A stretch of 64,000 nt of DNA, taken from assembly GCA_963681505.1 (NCBI GenBank), contig OY811984.1:62001-126000 (forward strand). The letters run 5' to 3'. Source of the DNA: Eunapius fragilis. Its lineage: Eukaryota; Porifera; Demospongiae; Spongillida; Spongillidae. The translations under genes and the position numbers were made by a program. How positions within the stretch are numbered: position 1 is the stretch's first letter; each line of letters begins with the position of its first letter. The notes under the pieces are model-generated. The model was not told the DNA's origin. It worked only from the letters and a program-made list of their open reading frames with translations, and did no database searches. This document shows positions 12,501 through 28,200 of this stretch, piece by piece.

Positions 12501-15500
12501 AGATAGACAGTTTTTCCCATAGAGATGTATGGGTGGTTTCCCATAGGAATGTATGGGTGGGAACCTACTTTTGAATCGCTTGGTAAACCCATACCAAAGA
12601 AGGTATGCTCGGGGTGGCATTTAAAATAGATAGAGGAATGGTTACTGCTATCTTCCATGTGTGCAGTGGTTAGCTCATATTGCATGTCTCATCAACACCT
12701 CGGTTCTAAGATAGACAGTTTTTCCCATAGAGATGTATGGGTGGTTTCCCATAGGAATGTATGGGTGGGAACCTACTTTTGAATCGCTTGGTAAACCCAT
12801 ACCAAAGCAGGTATGCTCGGGGTGGCATTTAAAACAGATAGAGGAATGGTTACTGCTATCTTCCATGTGGGCAGTGGTTTGCTCATATTGCATGTCTCAT
12901 CAACACCTCGATGCTAAGATAGACAATTTTTCCCATAGAGATGTATGGGTGGTTTCCCATACGAATGTATGGGTGGGAACCTACTTTTGAATCGCTTGGT
13001 AAACCCATACCAAAGCAGGTATGCTCGGGGTGGCATTTAAAACAGATAGAGGAATGGTTACTGCTATCTTCCGTGTGTGAAGTGGTTTACTCATATTGCA
13101 TGTCTCATCAACACCTCGGTTCTAAGATAGACAGTTTTTCCCATAGAGATGTATGGGTGGTTTCCCATAGGAATGTATGGGTGGGAACCTACTTTTGAAT
13201 CGCTTGGTAAACCCATACCAAAGCAGGTATGCTCGGGGTGGCATTTAAAATAGATAGAGGAATGGTTACTGCTATCTTCCATGTGTGCAGTGGTTAGCTC
13301 ATATTGCATGTCTCATCAACACCTTGATGCTAAGATAGTCAAAAATTTCCCATAGGAATGTATGGGTGGGAACCTACTTTTGAATCGCTTGGTAAACCCA
13401 TACCAAAGAAGGTATGCTCGGGGTGGCATTTAAAATAGATAGAGGAATGGTTACTGCTATCTTCCATGTGTGCAGTGGTTAGCTCATATTGCATGTCTCA
13501 TCAACACCTCGGTTCTAAAATAGACAGTTTTTCCCATAGAGATGTATGGGTGGTTTCCCATAGGAATGTATGGGTGGGAACCTACTTTTGAATCGCTTGG
13601 TAAACCCATACCAAAGCAGGTATGCTCGGGGTGGCATTTAAAATAGATAGAGGAATGGTTACTGCTATCTTCCATGTGTGCAGTGGTTAGCTTATATTGC
13701 ATGTCTCATCAACACCTCGATGCTAAGATAGTCAAAAATTTCCCATAGAAATGTATGGGTGGGAACCTACTTTTGAATCGCTTGGTAAACCCATACCAAA
13801 GCAGGTATGATCGGGGTGGCATTAAAAAGAGATAGAGGAATGGTTACTGCTATCTTCCATGTGGGCAGTGGTTTGCTCATATTGCATGTCTCATCAACAC
13901 CTCGATGCTAAGATAGACAATTTTTCCCATAGAGATGTATGGGTGGTTTCCCATAGGAATGTATGGGTGGGAACCTACTTTTGAATCGCTTGGTAAACCC
14001 ATACCAAAGCAGATATGCTCGGGGTGGCATTTAAAACAGATAGAGGAATGGTTACTGCTATCTTCCATGTGGGCAGTGGTTTGCTCATATTGCATGTCTC
14101 ATCAACACCTCGATGCTAAGATAGACAATTTTTCCCATAGAGATGTATGGGTGGTTTCCCATAGGAATGTATGGGTGGGAACCTACTTTTGAATCGCTTG
14201 GTAAACCCATACCAAAGCAGATATGCTCGGGGTGGCATTTAAAACAGATAGATGAATGGTTACTGCTATCTTCCATGTGTGAAGTGGTTTACTCATATTG
14301 CATGTCTCATCAACACCTCGGTTCTAAGATAGACAGTTTTTCCCATAGAGATGTATGGGTGGTTTCCCATAGGAATGTATGGGTGGGAACCTACTTTTGA
14401 ATCGCTTGGTAAACCCATACCAAAGCAGGTATGCTCGGGGTGGCATTTAAAATAGATAGAGGAATGGTTACTGCTATCTTCCATGTGTGCAGTGGTTAGC
14501 TCATATTGCATGTCTCATCAACACCTTGATGCTAAGATAGTCAAAAATTTCCCATAGGAATGTATGGGTGGGAACCTACTTTTGAATCGCTTGGTAAACC
14601 CATACCAAAGAAGGTATGCTCGGGGTGGCATTTAAAATAGATAGAGGAATGGTTACTGCTATCTTCCATGTGTGCAGTGGTTAGCTCATATTGCATGTCT
14701 CATCAACACCTCGGTTCTAAAATAGACAGTTTTTCCCATAGAGATGTATGGGTGGTTTCCCATAGGAATGTATGGGTGGGAACCTACTTTTGAATCGCTT
14801 GGTAAACCCATACCAAAGCAGGTATGCTCGGGGTGGCATTTAAAATAGATAGAGGAATGGTTACTGCTATCTTCCATGTGTGCAGTGGTTAGCTTATATT
14901 GCATGTCTCATCAACACCTCGATGCTAAGATAGTCAAAAATTTCCCATAGAAATGTATGGGTGGGAACCTACTTTTGAATCGCTTGGTAAACCCATACCA
15001 AAGCAGGTATGATCGGGGTGGCATTAAAAAGAGATAGAGGAATGGTTACTGCTATCTTCCATGTGGGCAGTGGTTTGCTCATATTGCATGTCTCATCAAC
15101 ACCTCGATGCTAAGATAGACAATTTTTCCCATAGAGATGTATGGGTGGTTTCCCATAGGAATGTATGGGTGGGAACCTACTTTTGAATCGCTTGGTAAAC
15201 CCATACCAAAGCAGATATGCTCGGGGTGGCATTTAAAACAGATAGAGGAATGGTTACTGCTATCTTCCATGTGTGCAGTGGTTTACTCATATTGCATGTC
15301 TCATCAACAAATCGGTTCTAAGATAGACAGTTTTTCCCATAGAGATGTATGGGTGGTTTCCCATAGGAATCTATCAGTGGGAACCTACTTTTGAATCGCT
15401 TGGTAAACCCATACCAAAGCAGGTATGCTCGGGGTGGCATTTAAAATAGATAGAGGAATGGTTACTGCTATCTTCCATGTGTGCAGTGGTTAGCTCATAT

Positions 15501-18500
15501 TGCATGTCTCTTCAACACCTTGATGCTAAGATAGTCAAAAATTTCCCATAGAAATGTATGGGTGGGAACCTACTTTTGAATCGCTTGGTAAACCCATACC
15601 AAAGCAGGTATGCTCGGGGTGGCATTTAAAACAGATAGAGGAATGGTTACTGCTATCTTCCATGTGTGCAGTGGTTAGCTAATATTGCATGTCTCATCAA
15701 CACCTCGATGCTAAGATAGTCAAAAATTTCCCATAGAAATGTATGGGTGGGAACCTACTTTTGAATCGCTTGGTAAACCCATACCAAAGCAGGTATGCTC
15801 GGGGTGGCATTTAAAACAGATAGAGGAATGGTTACTGCTATCTTCCATGTGTGCAGTGGTTTACTCATATTGCATGTCTCATCAACACCTCGGTTCTAAG
15901 ATAGACAGTTTTTCCCATAGAGATGTATGGGTGGTTTCCCATAGGAATGTATGGGTGGGAACCTACTTTTGAATCGCTTGGTAAACCCATACCAAAGAAG
16001 GTATGCTCGGGGTGGCATTTAAAATAGATAGAGGAATGGTTACTGCTATCTTCCATGTGTGCAGTGGTTAGCTCATATTGCATGTCTCATCAACACCTCG
16101 GTTCTAAGATAGACAGTTTTTCCCATAGAGATGTATGGGTGGTTTCCCATAGGAATGTATGGGTGGGAACCTACTTTTGAATCGCTTGGTAAACCCATAC
16201 CAAAGCAGGTATGCTCGGGGTGGCATTTAAAACAGATAGAGGAATGGTTACTGCTATCTTCCATGTGTGCAGTGGTTTACTCATATTGCATGTCTCATCA
16301 ACACCTCGGTTCTAAGATAGACAGTTTTTCCCATAGAGATGTATGGGTGGTTTCCCATAGGAATGTATGGGTGGGAACCTACTTTTGAATCGCTTGGTAA
16401 ACCCATACCAAAGAAGGTATGCTCGGGGTGGCATTTAAAATAGATAGAGGAATGGTTACTGCTATCTTCCATGTGTGCAGTGGTTAGCTCATATTGCATG
16501 TCTCATCAACACCTCGGTGCTAAGATAGACAGTTTTTCCCATAGAGATGTATGGGTGGTTTCCCATAGGAATGTATGGGTGGGAACCTACTTTTGAATCG
16601 CTTGGTAAACCCATACCAAAGCAGGTATGCTCGGGGTGGCATTTAAAATAGATAGAGGAATGGTTACTGCTATCTTCCATGTGTGCAGTGGTTAGCTTAT
16701 ATTGCATGTCTCATCAACACCTCGATGCTAAGATAGACAATTTTTCCCATAGAGATGTTTGGGTGGTTTCCCATAGGAATGTATGGGTGGGAACCTACTT
16801 TTGAATCGCTTGGTAAACCCATACCAAAGCAGGTATGCTCGGGGTGGTATTTAAAACAGATAGAGGAATGGTTACTGCTATCTTCCATGTGTGCAGTGGT
16901 TTACTCATATTGCATGTCTCATCAACAAATCGGTTCTAAGATAGACAGTTTTTCCCATAGAGATGTATGGGTGGTTTCCCATAGGAATCTATCAGTGGGA
17001 ACCTTCTTTTGAATCGCTTGGCAAACCCATACCAAAGCAGGTATGCTCGGGGTGGCATTTAAAACAGATAGAGGAATGGTTACTGCTATCTTCCATGTGG
17101 GCAGTGGTTTGCTCATATTGCATGTCTCATCAACACCTCGATGCTAAGATAGACAATTTTTCCCATAGAGATGTATGGGTGGTTTCCCATAGGAATGTAT
17201 GGGTGGGAACCTACTTTTGAATCGCTTGGTAAACCCATACCAAAGCAGGTATGCTCGGGGTGGCATTTAAAACAGATAGAGGAATGGTTACTGCTATCTT
17301 CCATGTGTGCAGTGGTTTACTCATATTGCATGTCTCATCAACACCTCGGTTCTAAGATAGACAGTTTTTCCCATAAAGATGTATGGGTGGTTTCCCATAG
17401 GAATGTATGGGTGGGAACCTACTTTTGAATCGCTTGGTAAACCCATACCAAAGCAGGTATGCTCGGGGTGGCATTTAAAATAGATAGAGGAATGGTTACT
17501 GCTATCTTCCATGTGTGCAGTGGTTAGCTCATATTGCATGTCTCATCAACACCTCGATGCTAAGATAGTCAAAAATTTCCCATAGAAATGTATGGGTGGG
17601 AACCTACTTTTGAATCGCTTGGTAAACCCATACCAAAGCAGGTATGATCAGGGTGGAATTAAAAAGAGATAGAGGAATGGTTACTGCTATCTTCCATGTG
17701 GGCAGTGGTTTGCTCATATTGCATGTCTCATCAACACCTCGATGCTAAGATAGACAATTTTTCCCATAGAGATGTATGGGTGGTTTCCCATACGAATGTA
17801 TGGGTGGGAACCTACTTTTGAATCGCTTGGTAAACCCATACCAAAGCAGGTATGCTCGGGGTGGCATTTAAAATAGCTAGAGGAATGGTTACTGCTATCT
17901 TCCATGTGTGCAGTGGTTTACTCATATTGCATGTCTCATCAACACCTCGGTTCTAAGATAGACAGTTTTTCCCATAAAGATGTATGGGTGGTTTCCCATA
18001 GGAATGTATGGGTGGGAACCTACTTTTGAATCGCTTGGTAAACCCATACCAAAGCAGGTATGCTCGGGGTGGCATTTAAAATAGATAGAGGAATGGTTAC
18101 TGCTATCTTCCATGTGTGCAGTGGTTAGCTCATATTGCATGTCTCATCAACACCTCGATGCTAAGATAGTCAAAAATTTCCCATAGAAATGTATGGGTGG
18201 GAACCTACTTTTGAATCGCTTGGTAAACCCATACCAAAGCAGGTATGATCAGGGTGGAATTAAAAAGAGATAGAGGAATGGTTACTGCTATCTTCCATGT
18301 GGGCAGTGGTTTGCTCATATTGCATGTCTCATCAACACCTCGATGCTAAGATAGACAATTTTTCCCATAGAGATGTATGGGTGGTTTCCCATACGAATGT
18401 ATGGGTGGGAACCTACTTTTGAATCGCTTGGTAAACCCATACCAAAGCAGGTATGCTCGGGGTGGCATTTAAAATAGATAGAGGAATGGTTACTGCTATC

Positions 18501-20726
18501 TTCCATGTGTGCAGTGGTTAGCTCATATTGCATGTCTCATCAACACCTTGATGCTAAGATAGTCAAAAATTTCCCATAGAAATGTATGGGTGGGAACCTA
18601 CTTTTGAATCGCTTGGTAAACCCATACCAAAGAAGGTATGCTCGGGGTGGCATTTAAAATAGATAGAGGAATGGTTACTGCTATCTTCCATGTGTGCAGT
18701 GGTTAGCTCATATTGCATGTCTCATCAACACCTCGATGCTAAGATAGTCAAAAATTTCCCATAGAAATGTATGGGTGGGAACCTACTTTTGAATCGCTTG
18801 GTAAACCCATACCAAAGCAGGTATGATCGGGGTGGCATTTAAAACAGATAGAGGAATGGTTACTGCTATCTTCCATTTGTGCAGTGGTTTACTCATATTG
18901 CATGTCTCATCAACACCTCGGTTCTAAGATAGACAGTTTTTCCCATAGAGATGTATGGGTGGTTTCCCATAGGAATGTATGGGTGGGAACCTACTTTTGA
19001 ATCGCTTGGTAAACCCATACCAAAGCAGGTATGCTCGGGGTGGCATTTAAAACAGATAGAGGAATGGTTACTGCTATCTTCCATGTGTGCAGTGGTTTAC
19101 TCATATTGCATGTCTCATCAACACCTCGGTTCTAAGATAGACAGTTTTTCGCATAGAGATGTATGGGTGGTTTCCCATAGGAATGTATGGGTGGGAACCT
19201 ACTTTTGAATCGCTTGGTAAACCCATACCAAAGAAGGTATGCTCGGGGTGGCATTTAAAATAGATAGAGGAATGGTTACTGCTATCTTCCATGTGTGCAG
19301 TGGTTAGCTCATATTGCATGTCTCATCAACACCTCGGTTCTAAGATAGACAATTTTTCCCATAGAGATGTATGGGTGGTTTCCCATAGGAATGTATGGGT
19401 GGGAACCGACTTTTGAATCGCTTGGTAAACCCATACCAAAGCAGGTATGCTCGGGGTGGCATTTAAAACAGATAGAGAAATGGTTACTGCTATCTTCCAT
19501 GTGTGCAGTGGTTTACTCATATTGCATGTCTCATCAACACCTCGGTTCTAAGATAGACAGTTTTTCCCATAGAGATGTATGGGTGGTTTCCCATAGGAAT
19601 GTATGGGTGGGAACCTACTTTTGAATCGCTTGGTAAACCCATACCAAAGCAGGTATGCTCGGGGTGGCATTTAAAATAGATAGAGGAATGGTTACTGCTA
19701 TCTTCCATGTGTGCAGTGGTTAGCTCATATTGCATGTCTCATCAACACCTCGATGCTAAGATAGTCAAAAATTTCCCATAGAAATGTATGGGTGGGAACC
19801 TACTTTTGAATCGCTTGGTAAACCCATACCAAAGCAGGTATGCTCGGGGTGGCATTTAAAACAGATAGAGGAATGGTTACTGCTATCTTCCATGTGTGCA
19901 GTGGTTTACTCATATTGCATGTCTCATCAACACCTCGGTTCTAAGATAGACAGTTTTTCCCATAAAGATGTATGGGTGGTTTCCCATAGGAATGTATGGG
20001 TGGGAACCTACTTTTGAATCGCTTGGTAAACCCATACCAAAGCAGGTATGCTCGGGGTGGCATTTAAAATAGATAGAGGAATGGTTACTGCTATCTTCCA
20101 TGTGTGCAGTGGTTAGCTCATATTGCATGTCTCATCAACACCTCGATGCTAAGATAGTCAAAAATTTCCCATAGAAATGTATGGGTGGGAACCTACTTTT
20201 GAATCGCTTGGTAAACCCATACCAAAGCAGGTATGATCAGGGTGGAATTAAAAAGAGATAGAGGAATGGTTACTGCTATCTTCCATGTGGGCAGTGGTTT
20301 GCTCATATTGCATGTCTCATCAACACCTCGATGCTAAGATAGACAATTTTTCCCATAGAGATGTATGGGTGGTTTCCCATACGAATGTATGGGTGGGAAC
20401 CTACTTTTGAATCGCTTGGTAAACCCATACCAAAGCAGGTATGCTCGGGGTGGCATTTAAAATAGATAGAGGAATGGTTACTGCTATCTTCCATGTGTGC
20501 AGTGGTTAGCTTATATTGCATGTCTCATCAACACCTCGATGCTAAGATAGACAATTTTTCCCATAGAGATGTTTGGGTGGTTTCCCATAGGAATGTATGG
20601 GTGGGAACCTACTTTTGAATCGCTTGGTAAACCCATACCAAAGCAGGTATGCTCGGGGTGGTATTTAAAACAGATAGAGGAATGGTTACTGCTATCTTCC
20701 ATGTGTGCAGTGGTTTACTCATATTG

Positions 20727-21974
20727 CATGTCTCATCAACAAATCGGTTCTAAGATAGACAGTTTTTCCCATAGAGATGTATGGGTGGTTTCCCATAGGA
20801 ATCTATCAGTGGGAACCTTCTTTTGAATCGCTTGGCAAACCCATACCAAAGCAGGTATGCTCGGGGTGGCATTTAAAACAGATAGAGGAATGGTTACTGC
20901 TATCTTCCATGTGGGCAGTGGTTTGCTCATATTGCATGTCTCATCAACACCTCGATGCTAAGATAGACAATTTTTCCCATAGAGATGTATGGGTGGTTTC
21001 CCATAGGAATGTATGGGTGGGAACCTACTTTTGAATCGCTTGGTAAACCCATACCAAAGCAGGTATGCTCGGGGTGGCATTTAAAACAGATAGAGGAATG
21101 GTTACTGCTATCTTCCATGTGTGCAGTGGTTTACTCATATTGCATGTCTCATCAACACCTCGGTTCTAAGATAGACAGTTTTTCCCATAAAGATGTATGG
21201 GTGGTTTCCCATAGGAATGTATGGGTGGGAACCTACTTTTGAATCGCTTGGTAAACCCATACCAAAGCAGGTATGCTCGGGGTGGTATTTAAAACAGATA
21301 GAGGAATGGTTACTGCTATCTTCCATGTGTGCAGTGGTTTACTCATATTGCATGTCTCATCAACAAATCGGTTCTAAGATAGACAGTTTTTCCCATAGAG
21401 ATGTATGGGTGGTTTCCCATAGGAATCTATCAGTGGGAACCTTCTTTTGAATCGCTTGGCAAACCCATACCAAAGCAGGTATGCTCGGGGTGGCATTTAA
21501 AACAGATAGAGGAATGGTTACTGCTATCTTCCATGTGGGCAGTGGTTTGCTCATATTGCATGTCTCATCAACACCTCGATGCTAAGATAGACAATTTTTC
21601 CCATAGAGATGTATGGGTGGTTTCCCATAGGAATGTATGGGTGGGAACCTACTTTTGAATCGCTTGGTAAACCCATACCAAAGCAGGTATGCTCGGGGTG
21701 GCATTTAAAACAGATAGAGGAATGGTTACTGCTATCTTCCATGTGTGCAGTGGTTTACTCATATTGCATGTCTCATCAACACCTCGGTTCTAAGATAGAC
21801 AGTTTTTCCCATAAAGATGTATGGGTGGTTTCCCATAGGAATGTATGGGTGGGAACCTACTTTTGAATCGCTTGGTAAACCCATACCAAAGCAGGTATGC
21901 TCGGGGTGGCATTTAAAATAGATAGAGGAATGGTTACTGCTATCTTCCATGTGTGCAGTGGTTAGCTCATATTG
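20727..21974. repeat. 624-bp (three L monomers) local duplication
   Basis: The rare monomer variant with CAACAAATCGG and AATCTATCAGTGGGAACC recurs at 20777 and 21401, 624 bp apart, which is exactly three L monomers. The flanking monomers match in order. This is a recent-looking local duplication within array A. The same rare variant also occurs near 11900, 15300, 16920, 28760 and 30975. Confidence 0.75.
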
Positions 21975-24299
21975 CATGTCTCATCAACACCTCGATGCTA
22001 AGATAGTCAAAAATTTCCCATAGAAATGTATGGGTGGGAACCTACTTTTGAATCGCTTGGTAAACCCATACCAAAGCAGGTATGATCAGGGTGGAATTAA
22101 AAAGAGATAGAGGAATGGTTACTGCTATCTTCCATGTGGGCAGTGGTTTGCTCATATTGCATGTCTCATCAACACCTCGATGCTAAGATAGACAATTTTT
22201 CCCATAGAGATGTATGGGTGGTTTCCCATACGAATGTATGGGTGGGAACCTACTTTTGAATCGCTTGGTAAACCCATACCAAAGCAGGTATGCTCGGGGT
22301 GGCATTTAAAATAGCTAGAGGAATGGTTACTGCTATCTTCCATGTGTGCAGTGGTTAGCTCATATTGCATGTCTCATCAACACCTTGATGCTAAGATAGT
22401 CAAAAATTTCCCATAGAAATGTATGGGTGGGAACCTACTTTTGAATCGCTTGGTAAACCCATACCAAAGAAGGTATGCTCGGGGTGGCATTTAAAATAGA
22501 TAGAGGAATGGTTACTGCTATCTTCCATGTGTGCAGTGGTTAGCTCATATTGCATGTCTCATCAACACCTCGATGCTAAGATAGTCAAAAATTTCCCATA
22601 GAAATGTATGGGTGGGAACCTACTTTTGAATCGCTTGGTAAACCCATACCAAAGCAGGTATGATCGGGGTGGCATTTAAAACAGATAGAGGAATGGTTAC
22701 TGCTATCTTCCATTTGTGCAGTGGTTTACTCATATTGCATGTCTCATCAACACCTCGGTTCTAAGATAGACAGTTTTTCCCATAGAGATGTATGGGTGGT
22801 TTCCCATAGGAATGTATGGGTGGGAACCTACTTTTGAATCGCTTGGTAAACCCATACCAAAGCAGGTATGCTCGGGGTGGCATTTAAAACAGATAGAGGA
22901 ATGGTTACTGCTATCTTCCATGTGTGCAGTGGTTTACTCATATTGCATGTCTCATCAACACCTCGGTTCTAAGATAGACAGTTTTTCGCATAGAGATGTA
23001 TGGGTGGTTTCCCATAGGAATGTATGGGTGGGAACCTACTTTTGAATCGCTTGGTAAACCCATACCAAAGAAGGTATGCTCGGGGTGGCATTTAAAATAG
23101 ATAGAGGAATGGTTACTGCTATCTTCCATGTGTGCAGTGGTTAGCTCATATTGCATGTCTCATCAACACCTCGGTTCTAAGATAGACAATTTTTCCCATA
23201 GAGATGTATGGGTGGTTTCCCATAGGAATGTATGGGTGGGAACCGACTTTTGAATCGCTTGGTAAACCCATACCAAAGCAGGTATGCTCGGGGTGGCATT
23301 TAAAACAGATAGAGAAATGGTTACTGCTATCTTCCATGTGTGCAGTGGTTTACTCATATTGCATGTCTCATCAACACCTCGGTTCTAAGATAGACAGTTT
23401 TTCCCATAGAGATGTATGGGTGGTTTCCCATAGGAATGTATGGGTGGGAACCTACTTTTGAATCGCTTGGTAAACCCATACCAAAGCAGGTATGCTCGGG
23501 GTGGCATTTAAAATAGATAGAGGAATGGTTACTGCTATCTTCCATGTGTGCAGTGGTTAGCTCATATTGCATGTCTCATCAACACCTCGATGCTAAGATA
23601 GTCAAAAATTTCCCATAGAAATGTATGGGTGGGAACCTACTTTTGAATCGCTTGGTAAACCCATACCAAAGCAGGTATGCTCGGGGTGGCATTTAAAACA
23701 GATAGAGGAATGGTTACTGCTATCTTCCATGTGTGCAGTGGTTTACTCATATTGCATGTCTCATCAACACCTCGGTTCTAAGATAGACAGTTTTTCCCAT
23801 AAAGATGTATGGGTGGTTTCCCATAGGAATGTATGGGTGGGAACCTACTTTTGAATCGCTTGGTAAACCCATACCAAAGCAGGTATGCTCGGGGTGGCAT
23901 TTAAAATAGATAGAGGAATGGTTACTTCTATCTTCCATGTGTGCAGTGGTTAGCTCATATTGCATGTCTCATCAACACCTCGATGCTAAGATAGTCAAAA
24001 ATTTCCCATAGAAATGTATGGGTGGGAACCTACTTTTGAATCGCTTGGTAAACCCATACCAAAGCAGGTATGATCAGGGTGGAATTAAAAAGAGATAGAG
24101 GAATGGTTACTGCTATCTTCCATGTGGGCAGTGGTTTGCTCATATTGCATGTCTCATCAACACCTCGATGCTAAGATAGACAATTTTTCCCATAGAGATG
24201 TATGGGTGGTTTCCCATACGAATGTATGGGTGGGAACCTACTTTTGAATCGCTTGGTAAACCCATACCAAAGCAGGTATGCTCGGGGTGGCATTTAAAA

Positions 24300-25250
24300 C
24301 AGATAGAGGAGTAGTTACTGCTATCTTCTATGTGTGCAGTGGTTTGCTCATATTGCATGTCTCATCAACACCTCCATGCTAAGATAGTCAATATTTCCCA
24401 TAGAGGTGTATGGGTGGTTTCTTATAGGAATGTATTTGTGGGAACCTACTTTTGAATCGCTTTGTTAACCCATACCGAAGCAGGTATGCTCGAGGTGGCA
24501 TTTTAAACAGATAGAGGAATGGTTACTGCTATATTCCATGTGTGCAGTGGTTCGCTCATATTGCATGTCTCATCAACACCTCGATGCTAGGATAGTCAAA
24601 ATTTCCCATAGAAATATATGGGTGGGAACCTACTTTTCACTCGCTTGGTAAACCCATACCAAAGCAGGTATCCTCGGGGTGGCATTTAAAACAGATAGAG
24701 GAATAGTTACCGCTATCTTCCATGTGTGCAGTGGTTTGCTCATATTGCATGTCTCATCAACACCTCGATGCTAAGATAGTCAGTATTTCCCATAGAGATG
24801 GATGGGTGGTTTCCCATAGGAATGCATGGGTGGGAACCTACTTTTGAATCGCTTGGTTTACCCATACCGAAGCAGGTATGCTCGGGGTGGCATTTTAAAC
24901 AGATAGAGGAATGGTTACTGCTATCTTCCATGTGTGCAGTGGTTTGCTCATATTGCATGTCTCATCAACACCTCGATGCTAAGATAGTCAAAAAATTCCC
25001 ATAGGAATGTATGGGTGGGAACCTACTTTTGAATCGCTTGGTTAACCCATACCGAAGCAGGTATGCTCGGAGTGGCATTTAAAACAGATAGAGGAGTAGT
25101 TACTGCTATCTTCTATGTGTGCAGTGGTTTGCTCATATTGCATGTCTCATCAACACCTCCATGCTAAGATAGTCAATATTTCCCATAGAGGTGTATGGGT
25201 GGTTTCTTATAGGAATGTATGGGTGGGAACCTACTTTTGAATCGCTTGGT
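24300..25250. repeat. Diverged edge-type monomer block, internal copy
   Basis: Monomers here carry markers that are otherwise rare in array A: GTCAATATTTCCC, GAGGTGTATGGG, TTTCTTATAGG, GTTAACCCATACCGAAGC and GATGGATGGG. The same series occurs at 33900-35340 (offset 9615) and at 36720-38170, the latter at the edge of the array. These monomers are intermediate towards array B and look like edge material copied into the interior. Confidence 0.8.
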
Positions 25251-28200
25251 AAACCCATACCAAAGCAGGTATGCTCGGGGTGGCATTTAAAATAGATAGA
25301 GGAATGGTTACTGCTATCTTCCATGTGTGCAGTGGTTAGCTCATATTGCATGTCTCATCAACACCTCGATGCTAAGATAGTCAAAAATTTCCCATAGAAA
25401 TGTATGGGTGGGAACCTACTTTTGAATCGCTTGGTAAACCCATACCAAAGCAGGTATGATCAGGGTGGAATTAAAAAGAGATAGAGGAATGGTTACTGCT
25501 ATCTTCCATGTGGGCAGTGGTTTGCTCATATTGCATGTCTCATCAACACCTCGATGCTAAGATAGACAATTTTTCCCATAGAGATGTATGGGTGGTTTCC
25601 CATACGAATGTATGGGTGGGAACCTACTTTTGAATCGCTTGGTAAACCCATACCAAAGCAGGTATGCTCGGGGTGGCATTTAAAATAGCTAGAGGAATGG
25701 TTACTGCTATCTTCCATGTGTGCAGTGGTTTACTCATATTGCATGTCTCATCAACACCTCGGTTCTAAGATAGACAGTTTTTCCCATAAAGATGTATGGG
25801 TGGTTTCCCATAGGAATGTATGGGTGGGAACCTACTTTTGAATCGCTTGGTAAACCCATACCAAAGCAGGTATGCTCGGGGTGGCATTTAAAATAGATAG
25901 AGGAATGGTTACTGCTATCTTCCATGTGTGCAGTGGTTAGCTCATATTGCATGTCTCATCAACACCTCGATGCTAAGATAGTCAAAAATTTCCCATAGAA
26001 ATGTATGGGTGGGAACCTACTTTTGAATCGCTTGGTAAACCCATACCAAAGCAGGTATGATCAGGGTGGAATTAAAAAGAGATAGAGGAATGGTTACTGC
26101 TATCTTCCATGTGGGCAGTGGTTTGCGCATATTGCATGTCTCATCAACACCTCGATGCTAAGATAGACAATTTTTCCCATAGAGATGTATGGGTGGTTTC
26201 CCATACGAATGTATGGGTGGGAACCTACTTTTGAATCGCTTGGTAAACCCATACCAAAGCAGGTATGCTCGGGGTGGCATTTAAAATAGCTAGAGGAATG
26301 GTTACTGCTATCTTCCATGTGTGCAGTGGTTAGCTCATATTGCATGTCTCATCAACACCTTGATGCTAAGATAGTCAAAAATTTCCCATAGAAATGTATG
26401 GGTGGGAACCTACTTTTGAATCGCTTGGTAAACCCATACCAAAGAAGGTATGCTCGGGGTGGCATTTAAAATAGATAGAGGAATGGTTACTGCTATCTTC
26501 CATGTGTGCAGTGGTTAGCTCATATTGCATGTCTCATCAACACCTCGATGCTAAGATAGTCAAAAATTTCCCATAGAAATGTATGGGTGGGAACCTACTT
26601 TTGAATCGCTTGGTAAACCCATACCAAAGCAGGTATGATCGGGGTGGCATTTAAAACAGATAGAGGAATGGTTACTGCTATCTTCCATTTGTGCAGTGGT
26701 TTACTCATATTGCATGTCTCATCAACACCTCGGTTCTAAGATAGACAGTTTTTCCCATAGAGATGTATGGGTGGTTTCCCATAGGAATGTATGGGTGGGA
26801 ACCTACTTTTGAATCGCTTGGTAAACCCATACCAAAGCAGGTATGCTCGGGGTGGCATTTAAAACAGATAGAGGAATGGTTACTGCTATCTTCCATGTGT
26901 GCAGTGGTTTACTCATATTGCATGTCTCATCAACACCTCGGTTCTAAGATAGACAGTTTTTCGCATAGAGATGTATGGGTGGTTTCCCATAGGAATGTAT
27001 GGGTGGGAACCTACTTTTGAATCGCTTGGTAAACCCATACCAAAGAAGGTATGCTCGGGGTGGCATTTAAAATAGATAGAGGAATGGTTACTGCTATCTT
27101 CCATGTGTGCAGTGGTTAGCTCATATTGCATGTCTCATCAACACCTCGGTTCTAAGATAGACAATTTTTCCCATAGAGATGTATGGGTGGTTTCCCATAG
27201 GAATGTATGGGTGGGAACCGACTTTTGAATCGCTTGGTAAACCCATACCAAAGCAGGTATGCTCGGGGTGGCATTTAAAACAGATAGAGAAATGGTTACT
27301 GCTATCTTCCATGTGTGCAGTGGTTTACTCATATTGCATGTCTCATCAACACCTCGGTTCTAAGATAGACAGTTTTTCCCATAGAGATGTATGGGTGGTT
27401 TCCCATAGGAATGTATGGGTGGGAACCTACTTTTGAATCGCTTGGTAAACCCATACCAAAGCAGGTATGCTCGGGGTGGCATTTAAAATAGATAGAGGAA
27501 TGGTTACTGCTATCTTCCATGTGTGCAGTGGTTAGCTCATATTGCATGTCTCATCAACACCTCGATGCTAAGATAGTCAAAAATTTCCCATAGAAATGTA
27601 TGGGTGGGAACCTACTTTTGAATCGCTTGGTAAACCCATACCAAAGCAGGTATGCTCGGGGTGGCATTTAAAACAGATAGAGGAATGGTTACTGCTATCT
27701 TCCATGTGTGCAGTGGTTTACTCATATTGCATGTCTCATCAACACCTCGGTTCTAAGATAGACAGTTTTTCCCATAAAGATGTATGGGTGGTTTCCCATA
27801 GGAATGTATGGGTGGGAACCTACTTTTGAATCGCTTGGTAAACCCATACCAAAGCAGGTATGCTCGGGGTGGCATTTAAAATAGATAGAGGAATGGTTAC
27901 TGCTATCTTCCATGTGTGCAGTGGTTAGCTCATATTGCATGTCTCATCAACACCTCGATGCTAAGATAGTCAAAAATTTCCCATAGAAATGTATGGGTGG
28001 GAACCTACTTTTGAATCGCTTGGTAAACCCATACCAAAGCAGGTATGATCAGGGTGGAATTAAAAAGAGATAGAGGAATGGTTACTGCTATCTTCCATGT
28101 GGGCAGTGGTTTGCTCATATTGCATGTCTCATCAACACCTCGATGCTAAGATAGACAATTTTTCCCATAGAGATGTATGGGTGGTTTCCCATACGAATGT

